Source: a virus. Taken from it: a stretch of DNA of 50,022 bases. Numbering within the stretch: the stretch's first letter is position 1; each line of letters starts with the position of its first letter. The notes beneath the pieces are model-generated. The model did no database searches. It had not been told where the DNA came from and saw only the letters and a program-made list of their open reading frames with translations. Location: the IMG/VR virus record IMGVR_UViG_3300037119_006434, positions 1-50,022 of that record. One strand, given 5' to 3'. Shown here in pieces: positions 24,877-34,786 of this stretch. The position numbers were made by a program, and so were the translations under genes.

Positions 24877-27800
24877 CTAGCGGGTCAGCTGGGTTGCCAG
24901 GGCATACCCGGTGTCCGGCTGCAGCAGGGTCCCGGTCTGCAGTACCGCCTGATATTCCGCCCGGCGGAAGTCGGCCGAGGACTGTAGCTCCTTAGCCAGG
25001 GCCACGGCCCGGTCTACCGAATTGTGGTACCCCTGGGCCTCACCCAGCAGCGAGTTAATCTCCCCGTTGAGCTGCCCCAGAGTCTGGTTATACTGCCCGA
25101 TTTCCTCGATCCTCTCATGTCCTTCATTGACAGAGAGTTGGCCGATCTGGACCCGGACCTGTGCTTCCTCAATGTGGCACCGACATAAAGCCAGGAACCC
25201 TTGGGCGGCTAGGGCTAGGTGCTTGGCCTCCTCGATCCAAGCTAACGCCGCGTTGATATGAGCCTGGACTATGGCGATCCTCTGTGACGCGGTCTGGACA
25301 TAGGTCCCGGCGGCCTGGATCCTAGCCAGGGCTACCTCGACAGACCCCCGGGAGGCAGCAATCCGGGCACTGGCCCGGGCCACCAACCCCTGGCCCTCGG
25401 CCACCAGGGCCTCACCATCTCTCACCAACGTGGCGGCCCCGTTCACCCGCTGCTCTGCCACCGCCACCTGGGACCTAGCCACATCCGCATGAGCCCGGGC
25501 TACCTCAGCTAGGTTCCGCCCGATCTCACTCCGGGCCGTGGACTCAGCCACCCAGGTCCGGGCAATCTCCACCCTCACGGCACCCACCGCCCGGTAGGTA
25601 TCCCCGGCCTGAACCTTTACCCCGGCTAGGGCCGCCAGGCTCCGTTGCATCTCTACCCTGGCAGACGCCTCGGCCACAAAGGTCCGGGCCATTTCCACCC
25701 GGCTGTTTGCTACCGATACATGCTCGGCGACCAGTTGAGTCCGAACCTTAGCCTCCTCAACATGAGCGATAGCCAGTTGGGACCGGGCCTGACCTTCCGC
25801 CACATCCAACTCCCCAGTACGGATCCTAGCCAGGGCAATCTGCACGGAAGCCCCGGCCTGGGCTACCTTCCCCTGGAGGAGTCCCACCGCCTGCTGGGCC
25901 GCCGCAACCCGGGAGTTCGCGGCCTCGACCAGGACCCGGCCCACGGTCGCCTGACCACCCAGGCTCTCCAACTTCACGCTGGCGTTCTTGGTCCTCTCGG
26001 CGGCCTCGGCGATCCAGGACTGTGTCACCCCCAGGTCAATCCGGGCATTCTCCAGCATATCCCGTTCGTGCTCGATAAAGGAGCGGACCTGCTGTGTGGA
26101 GAGCTCCGAGTACCTGCCGAAGTTCTCGGGGACATCCTTGCCGGTGTTAACCGTGTTGATGAAGTCGTCGCCGTCGGTTAGATAGCTCGCCACGAGTTCC
26201 GTGTAGCCGAAACCTAGGTTAGTCCAGTCCGTGAGGGCATTGACCAAGGTTGTAGCCAGATGGGCGTTGCCGTTGGTAATCTTGTTCAGCGCGGTGGCTG
26301 ATAACCCCAGGTATGCATCCACGGCGGCGAGGATCGTCGTAACCCCGGAGTTAGCTACCACTGTCGCTGAGGTAGCGTCGGCCTGAGATTGGGTGAGATA
26401 CCCCTGCCCGGTGACCGTGTACTGATCCCCGGCATCGTTCTTCACCCCGGCGGCACCGGCCGCAGTGTCCGCGGCGGTAGCTTCCGCAGCCACCTTATCC
26501 AACGCAGTGTCAGCGTCTGCGAGCCCGGTGCTGGTGAGTCCCAAAGCATTACCCGCGGCCGTGAACTCCGCGGCGGAGTCAGCCAGGGCCTTACCCGCCC
26601 CGGTGGTATCACTCAGCTGGACGGTGACTTTATCTAGCGCGGCCGTGATCGGCCCGGTTACCTTAGCGGTGTCCACGTCGACCACTGCCGCACCAATGGC
26701 CCCGACCGCCGAGGCGAGTTCAGCGGTGGTCAGGGCCGCCGCCACGTTTGGTAGGTTGTCGTCCGCGGTCTGGGCAATGGTCTGGGCGGTGGTGATGCTG
26801 GCCAAGGCCCCGCTAACCGCCGAGTTTGCCGACGCCAGGTCCGACGCCACCACCCCGCTGATCTGCCCGGAGACCGTGGCCAGGACCGTGGCCGCTTGGT
26901 CAAACGCCGCCTTAGCATCGGCGATGTCCGCACTGGCGGTAGCAATGTTGGACTCGGCCGTGGCGAGGTCACTCATCGTGGTGGCTCCCTGCCAGTTCTC
27001 GACCTTGTTTAGTTCCTCGGCGGCCTCTACTAACCCACTGTCTACCTGTAGTAGTTCCAGTTCGGCATGGTTCAGCACGGACCCAGGACCCCGGTCCGTG
27101 GCCGCCGCCAGAATAGACAGCAAAGTCACGAGGGAGGAGTCCAGGTCCACCAACGCGGCATCAGCCTTGGTTACCTGGTCTACGACCCTATCCAAGGCGC
27201 CCTTGGCAATGAGATGGGTCGCGGTAATAGCTACCCGGATGACCCCCTGCTCGGTATGCAGGGTCACCGCCGCGAGGATTCGGCTCCGGGCGGTCTCGAG
27301 GTCCGCGGCCGACCGCAAGTATTGTTTGGACGCCAGGCTCATCAAACAGTACATCCCGGCACCCTTGATGACCAGCTCGTTGAGGTTACCAGGATAAGAG
27401 CCGATGGTCAGGCCAGTTGGCGGATCCTGCGGCCCATCGTAATACACCCAGATATGCTGGCCCTCAACCACCCGGGCTTGGGTGTCAATGCCGGCACCCA
27501 ACTCTAGCATGGTATTCTCCACCCTAAAGTCCAGGGTGGTTTCAGGCACGGCCCCGGCCTGGTAGCCGACTCTTCGGACCCGGTACATCGACCCATTCAG
27601 CGGGCCAAGGTCGAAGGCGGTCCCCAGCAGCAAGTAATCTATCAGTAGACTCTGGCCGACAGTGATAGCGGCCCCGGGGATGCTAGCCACCCGGCCGTTG
27701 GCGTAGTCCATGCGGTAGTCTACATCCCGGGTGTAAGTCACAGTACCGGCGGCATTGGTTAGTACCTCCGAGGCTGGCCTGACCCGCTTGTTCCTCAGAG

Positions 27801-28011
27801 TCACCCAGGTCCCGGCCACGGTGGCATTGACTACTGGTTCGTTGGTTACCGTCAGGCTAACAGTGATGTCCAGGATCGAGGACTTCGGCAGCCTGAGGCT
27901 TAGATCCGAGACAGCTCGTTGGACCGCCCGCTCCAGCTCATTGTCCGTCAGGTCAGTTGACGTGGCCCCCAGGTCCGTCCTGATGGCGTTCCGCATCTCC
28001 TGTATTCGCAT
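24877..28011 (-). CDS. Large alanine-rich coiled-coil fibre or tail protein
   Basis: 1044 residues. The first about 230 are a beta-rich, probably virion-attaching domain (MRIQEMRNAIRTDLG, VTYTRDVDYRMDYANGRVAS). The rest is almost purely helical: an Ala/Asp/Thr-rich middle (about 230-600) and then a long run of short repeats of the form ARVEMARTFVAEA (about 650-960). No receptor-binding tip is recognised. It is the last gene of the late arm and overlaps the preceding gene by 59 bases. A long fibre or tail needle is likely. Confidence 0.6.
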   Translation of the reverse strand: MRIQEMRNAIRTDLGATSTDLTDNELERAVQRAVSDLSLRLPKSSILDITVSLTVTNEPVVNATVAGTWVTLRNKRVRPASEVLTNAAGTVTYTRDVDYRMDYANGRVASIPGAAITVGQSLLIDYLLLGTAFDLGPLNGSMYRVRRVGYQAGAVPETTLDFRVENTMLELGAGIDTQARVVEGQHIWVYYDGPQDPPTGLTIGSYPGNLNELVIKGAGMYCLMSLASKQYLRSAADLETARSRILAAVTLHTEQGVIRVAITATHLIAKGALDRVVDQVTKADAALVDLDSSLVTLLSILAAATDRGPGSVLNHAELELLQVDSGLVEAAEELNKVENWQGATTMSDLATAESNIATASADIADAKAAFDQAATVLATVSGQISGVVASDLASANSAVSGALASITTAQTIAQTADDNLPNVAAALTTAELASAVGAIGAAVVDVDTAKVTGPITAALDKVTVQLSDTTGAGKALADSAAEFTAAGNALGLTSTGLADADTALDKVAAEATAADTAAGAAGVKNDAGDQYTVTGQGYLTQSQADATSATVVANSGVTTILAAVDAYLGLSATALNKITNGNAHLATTLVNALTDWTNLGFGYTELVASYLTDGDDFINTVNTGKDVPENFGRYSELSTQQVRSFIEHERDMLENARIDLGVTQSWIAEAAERTKNASVKLESLGGQATVGRVLVEAANSRVAAAQQAVGLLQGKVAQAGASVQIALARIRTGELDVAEGQARSQLAIAHVEEAKVRTQLVAEHVSVANSRVEMARTFVAEASARVEMQRSLAALAGVKVQAGDTYRAVGAVRVEIARTWVAESTARSEIGRNLAEVARAHADVARSQVAVAEQRVNGAATLVRDGEALVAEGQGLVARASARIAASRGSVEVALARIQAAGTYVQTASQRIAIVQAHINAALAWIEEAKHLALAAQGFLALCRCHIEEAQVRVQIGQLSVNEGHERIEEIGQYNQTLGQLNGEINSLLGEAQGYHNSVDRAVALAKELQSSADFRRAEYQAVLQTGTLLQPDTGYALATQLTR

Positions 28012-30727
28012 ACAGCGTCTCCTCTAACTGCTCTACCCTCTTGGACAGCTGGGCTACGGCCCCGACTAGGAGGCCATTGGTCAGGCTTAGGTCATTCCAG
28101 CCGTCATCGGCGACTACCTGGACCGGGGCCTTGACCTCGGACCCAGTCCTTAACGACTCATGGAGTTGTTGGACCAGAGCCACGTCATCTTCATCGTGGA
28201 ACTGGGATAATGTAGTCCGCCATCTAACATCCCCGGCATAGAGTCTCTCCCAGTATCTTACGTCATTGCCTAGGTAAGCACCGTTGGATACTCTAGGAAA
28301 TAGACCAATATTCGGGCCATTGCCGGCGCCGGGGGGACCAACAACCACCACGTTCTCGAAGAACCCAGTCTGACTGTGGACTTCGCCGAACCGGATTTCA
28401 AAAGTCCCCAGCAATGCGACATTAGGGGACTCAGGCACCATCGCTCCATTAACCCCGATTATCGTGATCCTATTAGAGGATATATTCTGCCCCCGGATGT
28501 TAAGCCAGAAGCGGTTAGCCTGACCAATATCTCCACTATTCGGGCCATTAATAGGCACCAGTTGGTGCATAAACGCGGTACCAGTATCTGGGATCTGCAG
28601 GGTCCCGTGAGCGTATAGGTTTATGCTGCGGACATTATTCCATCTATGGTTAAGATCCCCCAGGGACGCCACCCCGTCGTCAAACGGCGCGTATAGGGTG
28701 AAGATGGTCTGCTGGGCCTGGTTCCTAGTGACAAACCACAACGTGGCCACGCCGCCGCCGACCCCATATGGGCCAAAGAATCTGTCCGTGGCGGTGAATA
28801 GCCCCTGGACCGAGTAGAACCCACCCGGGGCATTAGTACCTAGGGGGATATTATTGGTATGGGGAGTGCGGTTGAGGACATTAGACCCGCTGACGACCGC
28901 CGTATTGAGATAGGATATTATGACTTGGTTACCAATCCCAATACTAGCATCATAGAACTGCATCTGGTTGGCAACTGTAATACCATTACGGTCAAGGATA
29001 GTATTACCAGCCTGAGCGTAGGCTTTGCCATCCACTGAGCTGATGGCAAACTGCTCCAGGCCATTAAACATACCCTGGATACCGGCGGGGGTGAACCGAA
29101 CATTAGGTATGTTCCCAAGAGCCGGGTCCCGGGCATAGATGTTTAACCCATACTTGGGCTCCTTGTCAATTAGGAAATCAAAGGCTTCATTGATGGCGGT
29201 AATCTGGACATCCGTTACTGTTCGGTGACTGGTATCCTGGATCGCAGCTAACAGGAGCAGATGGCCGGCGGAGGTTACATCCCCGAAGGCTATCCGGCGG
29301 TAGTTAACCGGCCCGTCGGGAATCTGATCTAGGGTCAGGCTAACCGCCGAGGGGTACCCCCCGGCCTCCCCGGGTGATGTTGGGTTGGGGTATGAAGGGT
29401 CGAACGGCAAGTCCACCCCGGCGCCGACGTAGAGGTTGCCGAACCCCACCTCTATCTGGTACACCCCGGCTTTACTGTCCCAGGTTCGATTAACAGACCC
29501 TACCCAGCCAAAGTACGTGGCGTTTAGCCGGGGGTCTACTACCCCGACATAATCCCACAGCTCCTGGCCACAGTTCATCCGGGCTTTGATGGTCCCGGTG
29601 GAGGCCTCCAGCTGTGATCGGCGGAGCAAGGAATCAGCTACCACCGCGGCCTCAGCGTTGGACTGCACCTCGATGTCGATGAACTTGGTCACCGGCAGAC
29701 CATATTGTGCAGTGGCAACATTGTCCTCGGCCGCGGCGAGGATTGACTCGGTCGAGGTCAGCCCGGCCTTGGAGTTAAACACCACTATACGGGTGGGTAG
29801 GACTAGTTTGTTATCCCGCAGATCAGTAAAGGTTCTATCCGCCGAGTAGGTATTAGTGGTCGCGGGGTCTGTAGCCACGGTCCCAAGATGCAGGAATCCA
29901 TCCGCCCGGACCCGAGAGTACACCTTGGTCCGGCCAAGCATGTCTTTGGTTATCCCCAGGACATTAGCCCCGGTCTCGGTCGTGTACACGGGGGTCTGGG
30001 TCGTGATGATACCATCAGTAGAGTCCAACACTACAGTGGTGTGGGCGGCCAGCAAACTCTGGAGAAACTGTAGGATCGTGAGGGTGCCGTTGTTCCCTGG
30101 GCCGGGACCCCCGCCCCAGGGGGTGATAGCCAACACGGTGATAAAGTTGGTGGGGTTTAGGTCACTCTGGACCTGCTCATTGCCAACGAACCCGGGGCCG
30201 GCGACCCTGTGCACCGAGATAAAAGCAGTATTGGGGATCCCGGGCTGTGGTGCTCCGACGTAGAGGATCCGGGCCTTAGTCTTACTGACAAACCCGGTTA
30301 CTGTCATCCCGGGGGTTAGTATCCCCGTGATAGGTCCCCGGACATCCATACCACCACTAGCGACATTCGCCAGGCTCAGCCGCTCCCACAACCCACGGCA
30401 CTGGATTCGTCGGACAAGTACCCCCTCGCGGGACTCGTCCTGATAATCCAATATCCACATCGGAGCAGAGTCAGACCACTCCACAGTACCCGCGGCCGTG
30501 AAGAACCCCCAGCCTATTACCACCCTCAGGCCCCTGGCATCGAACCCCGACAGCACCCTGTCTTGGTTTAGGACTACAATCTCCGCGCTAGTGGCAAACG
30601 GCTCCTCCTTATGGGTGACACTGAGGACCCGGGGGGAGTAGTCCGCGCCGCCGATAACCACATGGACATGAGGCCGGGCGGAAGGTTGGTCCTGAGCCAG
30701 CAGGAGATTACTGGTGAGGGGCCTCAT
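27953..30727 (-). CDS. Baseplate/tail-spike-like structural protein
   Basis: 924 residues. The N-terminal half is beta-rich and begins like a tail or baseplate hub component (VHVVIGGADYSPRVLSVTHK, FATSAEIVVLNQD), with later WDYVGVVDPRLNATYFGWVG and YQIEVGFG. The C-terminal half has spaced W-N/W-L motifs (HRWNNVRSINLYA, RFWLNIRGQNI, RYWERLYAG), each about 60 residues apart, as in tail-fibre repeat strands, followed by a coiled coil (AQLSKRVEQLEETL). The exact position in the virion is unknown. Confidence 0.65.
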   Translation of the reverse strand: MRPLTSNLLLAQDQPSARPHVHVVIGGADYSPRVLSVTHKEEPFATSAEIVVLNQDRVLSGFDARGLRVVIGWGFFTAAGTVEWSDSAPMWILDYQDESREGVLVRRIQCRGLWERLSLANVASGGMDVRGPITGILTPGMTVTGFVSKTKARILYVGAPQPGIPNTAFISVHRVAGPGFVGNEQVQSDLNPTNFITVLAITPWGGGPGPGNNGTLTILQFLQSLLAAHTTVVLDSTDGIITTQTPVYTTETGANVLGITKDMLGRTKVYSRVRADGFLHLGTVATDPATTNTYSADRTFTDLRDNKLVLPTRIVVFNSKAGLTSTESILAAAEDNVATAQYGLPVTKFIDIEVQSNAEAAVVADSLLRRSQLEASTGTIKARMNCGQELWDYVGVVDPRLNATYFGWVGSVNRTWDSKAGVYQIEVGFGNLYVGAGVDLPFDPSYPNPTSPGEAGGYPSAVSLTLDQIPDGPVNYRRIAFGDVTSAGHLLLLAAIQDTSHRTVTDVQITAINEAFDFLIDKEPKYGLNIYARDPALGNIPNVRFTPAGIQGMFNGLEQFAISSVDGKAYAQAGNTILDRNGITVANQMQFYDASIGIGNQVIISYLNTAVVSGSNVLNRTPHTNNIPLGTNAPGGFYSVQGLFTATDRFFGPYGVGGGVATLWFVTRNQAQQTIFTLYAPFDDGVASLGDLNHRWNNVRSINLYAHGTLQIPDTGTAFMHQLVPINGPNSGDIGQANRFWLNIRGQNISSNRITIIGVNGAMVPESPNVALLGTFEIRFGEVHSQTGFFENVVVVGPPGAGNGPNIGLFPRVSNGAYLGNDVRYWERLYAGDVRWRTTLSQFHDEDDVALVQQLHESLRTGSEVKAPVQVVADDGWNDLSLTNGLLVGAVAQLSKRVEQLEETLYANTGDAERHQDGPGGHVN

Positions 30728-30729
30728 GG

Positions 30730-31014
30730 TTAGCTGTGTACCTCAAAGGAGTCCCTTTGCCGGGTTACCCTTGTGCCGCTGACCGCATGATACAGGACCT
30801 CATAGATACCCAGGGGCGCCGTCAGGGGTAGCAAATAGTCCATCCGCCATTCACCGACGAGGACATTGACCATCGACTGGGCGGTGACCACGGCCAGGCC
30901 GTTTGGGTCGGTGATGGTGACTACGATTGACGTGGGGTCCCGGGGCTGCCCGGACCTTGCGTCCTTGACCGTCTGCTCGATAACGACGGTTTCGCCGGCC
31001 TCGAACCTCGCCAT
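30730..31014 (-). CDS. Small structural protein
   Basis: A 94-residue beta-rich protein (FEAGETVVIEQTVKDARSG, SIVVTITDPNGLAVV), like small tail-associated Ig-fold or carbohydrate-binding proteins in late operons. It lies 2 bases from the spike-like gene and directly abuts the repeat protein. Confidence 0.55.
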   Translation of the reverse strand: MARFEAGETVVIEQTVKDARSGQPRDPTSIVVTITDPNGLAVVTAQSMVNVLVGEWRMDYLLPLTAPLGIYEVLYHAVSGTRVTRQRDSFEVHS

Positions 31015-32070
31015 CTAGCGACTCCTTAGGATAGAGTTCAGGCTCAGGTCCTGCCTGATGGTGCTACTGAGGGTCAGGTCTTGCCGGATGGTAGAGTCCA
31101 TGCTTAGGTCTTGTCGGATGTGAGACTCAAGAAGGATGATGAACCCGGCCAGGCCGAGCCCACCCGCCGGGGACAAAGTCCCCCGGAGGATAATCCGGGC
31201 TCTCTTGATGAGGGTGCCGACTGGACCTAGAGTCCCAAACAGCTGAACCCCCGGGCCACGGGTGGTCCCGGCCATCGGCCTGAGGAGGGCGAAGATTTGC
31301 CGGCGGAGGCGTTTAGATCCGGCGGCCGTCAATACCAAGGCTCCGGCGAACCGCTTGAAGTACCGCCGAATGATGACCCCGGATAGTACCAGGGCCCCGG
31401 TGAGAGCCTTGCGGGTTCGCCGGCTAACGATCCCGATCAACACCAGGCTGCCGCCGACCAGCTTTTGGAATAGCCGGCCCCGGGTGGTTGATCCTAGGGG
31501 GGTGAGGGTCCCGGCGATGGTCCGGCGAATCCGCCGGGCTGTGGTGTTAGTGAGAACCAAAGCCCCGGTAAGAAGCTTCCTAGGCCTACGGACAAATATG
31601 GCGGTCAGGCCCAGAGACCCGGCAAAGGTCCGGGGCCGAATTCTTGCTCGGATTGTGGCGGCGGTGAGGCCCAGGACCCCGGCTCTGGTAGTGTGGATTC
31701 GCCGGGGCACCAGCCCAGACAACAGTAAGGCCCCGGCCGGGAACAGGCGGTTCCGCCGGGGCAGGGTGCTGGTGAGGATTAAGTTGGCCAGGAAAGCCCG
31801 GAGATGGATGTTGCGGTTAGCAATCCTCCCGGCCGGGGTGATGACGCCGGTTAGTATCCGGGTGCGGGTCTTCAGGGACCTGAGGATCCCGGAGAACCCA
31901 AGCTGAGCGTTTACCAGCTTGCGGGTCCTCAGCAGTAGGTTGTTGTTCCCCAGCAGGGCGGTAAACACCAGGGGGAATGGCGCGCCCAGGTTAAACCTCA
32001 ACTGCCCGGAGGCTGTCACTCGGTTGATGGGCTCGGCGAAGGGGAAAGGAAAGTTGTAAGGAAAAGGCAT
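31015..32070 (-). CDS. Highly basic repeat protein
   Basis: 351 residues made of about eleven imperfect repeats of 24-27 residues, consensus near R+-R--LTGALVLTG---R (for example RKALTGALVLSGVIIRRYFK). Three short repeats, S-IRQDLS-, close the protein. Comparable GAL-LAG repeats occur in tail-associated proteins of phages. The alternation of hydrophobic strands and arginine pairs suggests a beta-solenoid or a membrane/lipid-contacting rod. Function unproven. Confidence 0.6.
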   Translation of the reverse strand: MPFPYNFPFPFAEPINRVTASGQLRFNLGAPFPLVFTALLGNNNLLLRTRKLVNAQLGFSGILRSLKTRTRILTGVITPAGRIANRNIHLRAFLANLILTSTLPRRNRLFPAGALLLSGLVPRRIHTTRAGVLGLTAATIRARIRPRTFAGSLGLTAIFVRRPRKLLTGALVLTNTTARRIRRTIAGTLTPLGSTTRGRLFQKLVGGSLVLIGIVSRRTRKALTGALVLSGVIIRRYFKRFAGALVLTAAGSKRLRRQIFALLRPMAGTTRGPGVQLFGTLGPVGTLIKRARIILRGTLSPAGGLGLAGFIILLESHIRQDLSMDSTIRQDLTLSSTIRQDLSLNSILRSR

Positions 32071-32073
32071 TAC

Positions 32074-32187
32074 CTATCCCCCGGCCCGGCGGTTTAGGTG
32101 CCTCCAAGCCTGATATTTCTGGGCCTTGGACTCAGGCTTAACCTTGGTAGGCACCTTGAGGGGCTTGGGCGCCTTGACCTGCTTCAT
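32074..32187 (-). CDS. 37-residue lysine-rich protein
   Basis: MKQVKAPKPLKVPTKVKPES followed by KAQKYQAWRHLNRRAGG. Its ATG overlaps the preceding stop (ATGA) and the codon use is regular, so I count it as a gene. Basic, probably structural or DNA-contacting. Confidence 0.5.
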   Translation of the reverse strand: MKQVKAPKPLKVPTKVKPESKAQKYQAWRHLNRRAGG

Positions 32188-32666
32188 CCCGCGACCGAGT
32201 GCAACCCCCGGATTTCTTCGACCTCAACCTGCTTCGCGGCCTCCAGATCATGCCGCAGCTTCTGGTATTTGGGGCCGAGGATTCGATCCGCCGGGGCTCC
32301 CTTGAGGTCCAGGAATGTGTCCTTGGCGTAGAGGAATAGCCGGGACTCCATAAGATACTCGGTCTCTTCCTGACCCATGGACTCGTCCAGCTCTTGGACC
32401 CGGGCGTTGATGCGGGTCATCAGCATTTGGTATTCGGGCTCATCTGCCCGGCCGGCAAACCGCCGATTCACCCTCTTGGCCTCACCAATCAGCTCTTCGA
32501 GGTTGCCGTCGTAGATGAGGTTCGCCCGGGCCAGGAATCCATCCACCTCCATGGCCTTGGCAGATTCGTGGAGGTCCCGGTCCTTACTCGGGGCCGTGAC
32601 TACCAGGCTGAGGATCCGGGCACACTCGCGGGTGGTTATGAGCTTCCAGAGTTTGGCCACGGCCAT
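32184..32666 (-). CDS. Hypothetical helical virion-region protein
   Basis: A 160-residue protein of charged helices (LIGEAKRVNRRFAGRADEPE, LRHDLEAAKQVEVEEIRGL). No family is recognised. The location among late structural genes suggests an assembly or minor virion role. Confidence 0.5.
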   Translation of the reverse strand: MAVAKLWKLITTRECARILSLVVTAPSKDRDLHESAKAMEVDGFLARANLIYDGNLEELIGEAKRVNRRFAGRADEPEYQMLMTRINARVQELDESMGQEETEYLMESRLFLYAKDTFLDLKGAPADRILGPKYQKLRHDLEAAKQVEVEEIRGLHSVAG

Positions 32667-32689
32667 GGTTATTCTCCTATGGTTGTGAG

Positions 32690-32995
32690 CTAGGACCCGG
32701 TGTAACCCGTCCCCCAGATCCGCCGGGCGAAGGCGGTGAAATCCTTAGCCGGGGAAACCTCCGCCTGGCCCAGGAACACGGTTCTTAACTGGTCCAGATC
32801 AGCCATGGCGGACTTGAGGTTATCAATGTCCGGCTGGGTATACCCCAGGAGGATGAGGTCGGCGTTCTGGGCAGTGTCGAGGAACTTCTTGGCGTTACCG
32901 ATATTGAGGAACGCCACGTTCAGGGCCTGGGCGGCTCCGCCGCAGGTTACATCAACCGTCTGCTTGGTGAGGGCTGCGTTGAGTCCCGCGGACAT
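32690..32995 (-). CDS. Small hypothetical structural-region protein
   Basis: A 101-residue protein, MSAGLNAALTKQTVDVTCGG at the start, helical in the middle (DIDNLKSAMADLDQLRTVF). AAGGAGAAC precedes the ATG. No family is recognised. Confidence 0.5.
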   Translation of the reverse strand: MSAGLNAALTKQTVDVTCGGAAQALNVAFLNIGNAKKFLDTAQNADLILLGYTQPDIDNLKSAMADLDQLRTVFLGQAEVSPAKDFTAFARRIWGTGYTGS

Positions 32996-33007
32996 GCTGT
33001 TCTCCTT

Positions 33008-34777
33008 CTAGCCGACCCGGACCATGCCGAACTCAGGGGAGGTGTTACCAATGGCGGTGACGGCCAATGCAAGGCCGGCATCTTGGTACGCCTCAATCTC
33101 CACGTAGTCGTTAACCGCCAGATCATAGACTGTTGAAATCGTGATGTCTATTGGAGCAATGCCGGATGCTGTACGACGATCAATTGCTATATAGATGGAG
33201 CCGTTGAGCTTGATACCGAGATACCTGACCCCGGTCGCATTGGCTTGGAATTCCGCGGTAGCAAAGATGTAATATTTGCCGGCGGTACGGCAGGTTAGCC
33301 GGGAATTATTAGTGACGGTGTCATGAATAGTATCGGTGTCAAATCTCTCGTTGTTAAATGCAAGGATAAACGGTGTGGCTGTGGTTAGGGATTGGCCACC
33401 ATTATGGTATACCCGGGCCTCGGGCACCGTGTAGGTATTCATCTGCCCGACAACTCGGACCTTGCCGACCCCGGGGTCGGTAGAATCCCCGATGGAGACA
33501 CCGCCAGATAAATGCAACCTTATGGTACCACCGCCGGTCACCGAGATATCAATCGGTAGGACGGTGCCGCCGCCAACCGCCGCGGAGTTGATCTGCATGG
33601 CGACCCCGGCCTGGGCAATGACGCGGATGCGGGAGGAGATTGTTGGGTCGGCGGTCGTGTAGAGATCCAACTCACTGATGCCTGACGTGCCGTTTGGTAG
33701 GACAGTCAGGGCTGTCGCCGCGTTGGCGACTGAGGTTTGGAAGGCAAACCTATTGAGGAGTGTAGCTGTGGAGAAGTCAGCGATGATTCTCTGGGTCAGG
33801 TTCGAGAAGATGATGTTGCCGTTTTGGAGGTTGAGGTTGATACCCGTGAGGAAGAGGGTGTTGCTGTCTAGCAGCATCTTCTGCGCCGGGGTCCATGGTT
33901 GGTTGGGGCCGGGGAGTGAGGCGGCCGGGTACCACCCGAAGGTCCCGTTACCCAGCAGGGCCATGAGACCCATGCCGGAGGTGATGACGTTCCGCCAGGT
34001 AGTCCCGTCGTAATAGGCGTTCTGGGCTATGTAGGTGGCGCCGGAGTTGTCAACCGCAATAGCCCCTCGGCTGTTGTTGAGGTCAACAACTGTCCACACG
34101 GCCGGCCACTCGGTTCGGGGGTTCACCTTCACGCCGATGTTACCGATGGAGGTTAGTCCCCCGGTGATAGAGGCACCGCCGGCCTGGATGCTGAGGCCGC
34201 CGGATTGGATCGTCGCCCCGCCAGCCTGGATAATCAGGCCGCCGCCTTGGACCGTCAATGTGGAGCCGGTGTTAACCGCCGAGTCCAACTGCACGGTGCC
34301 AGAGTCAACCCAAAGGGCGTAGTTGTTGGTGGCGCCGGTTGGCGCCGCGGGGATGTACACCGAGGCCGCGGAGGTGGTCGAGGCCCCGGCATCGACAATG
34401 GTCGGGGGCGAGACCCTGAGGGTCCCCACGATCGCGTGGATACCGCTGCCAGCCTCGGTGATCGTCCCGCCATAGGATACCAAGAAGCTATCCGAGCCAA
34501 TGGTTGGGGCTGTGGCCAGGGTGTTGGCGGTGATAGTGCCGGAGAAGGTAGGGTTAGTGACTGTCACCCCGCTGATGCTGGTGGTCCAGATAGGGTCCGT
34601 GCCGTTGGACCCCAGAACCGTGCCGGCGGCCCCAACCCCCAGGCCGGCGATGTTGGTACCATTATGATACAGGAGATCGCCGCGAACCCCGCCAACCAGC
34701 GTGTGGGAGTTGATGCTCTCCCACTCAGACTGGGACAGATCAATCCCCACGCTGGCGTGGGCTAGTTCCTTAGCCAC
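33008..34777 (-). CDS. Tail fibre with C1q-like C-terminal domain
   Basis: 589 residues. The N-terminus (to about 60) is a typical fibre attachment part with WESINSHTLVGGVRGDLLYH. A central beta-helical or collagen-like repeat follows (GGLIIQAGGATIQSGGLSIQ and similar). The C-terminal about 135 residues form a C1q/TNF-like jelly roll: SLTTATPFILAFNNERFDTD, TAGKYYIFATAEFQ, RYLGIKLNGSIYI, VNDYVEIEAYQDAG. Such tips bind receptors as trimers. Confidence 0.75.
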   Translation of the reverse strand: MAKELAHASVGIDLSQSEWESINSHTLVGGVRGDLLYHNGTNIAGLGVGAAGTVLGSNGTDPIWTTSISGVTVTNPTFSGTITANTLATAPTIGSDSFLVSYGGTITEAGSGIHAIVGTLRVSPPTIVDAGASTTSAASVYIPAAPTGATNNYALWVDSGTVQLDSAVNTGSTLTVQGGGLIIQAGGATIQSGGLSIQAGGASITGGLTSIGNIGVKVNPRTEWPAVWTVVDLNNSRGAIAVDNSGATYIAQNAYYDGTTWRNVITSGMGLMALLGNGTFGWYPAASLPGPNQPWTPAQKMLLDSNTLFLTGINLNLQNGNIIFSNLTQRIIADFSTATLLNRFAFQTSVANAATALTVLPNGTSGISELDLYTTADPTISSRIRVIAQAGVAMQINSAAVGGGTVLPIDISVTGGGTIRLHLSGGVSIGDSTDPGVGKVRVVGQMNTYTVPEARVYHNGGQSLTTATPFILAFNNERFDTDTIHDTVTNNSRLTCRTAGKYYIFATAEFQANATGVRYLGIKLNGSIYIAIDRRTASGIAPIDITISTVYDLAVNDYVEIEAYQDAGLALAVTAIGNTSPEFGMVRVG

Positions 34778-34786
34778 GGCGGACTC

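Noticed and set aside
26465-27397. 310-residue plus-strand open frame rich in Ala/Ser/Val
   Set aside because: It is the mirror of the alanine-rich coiled-coil gene on the minus strand; low complexity and no start signal.
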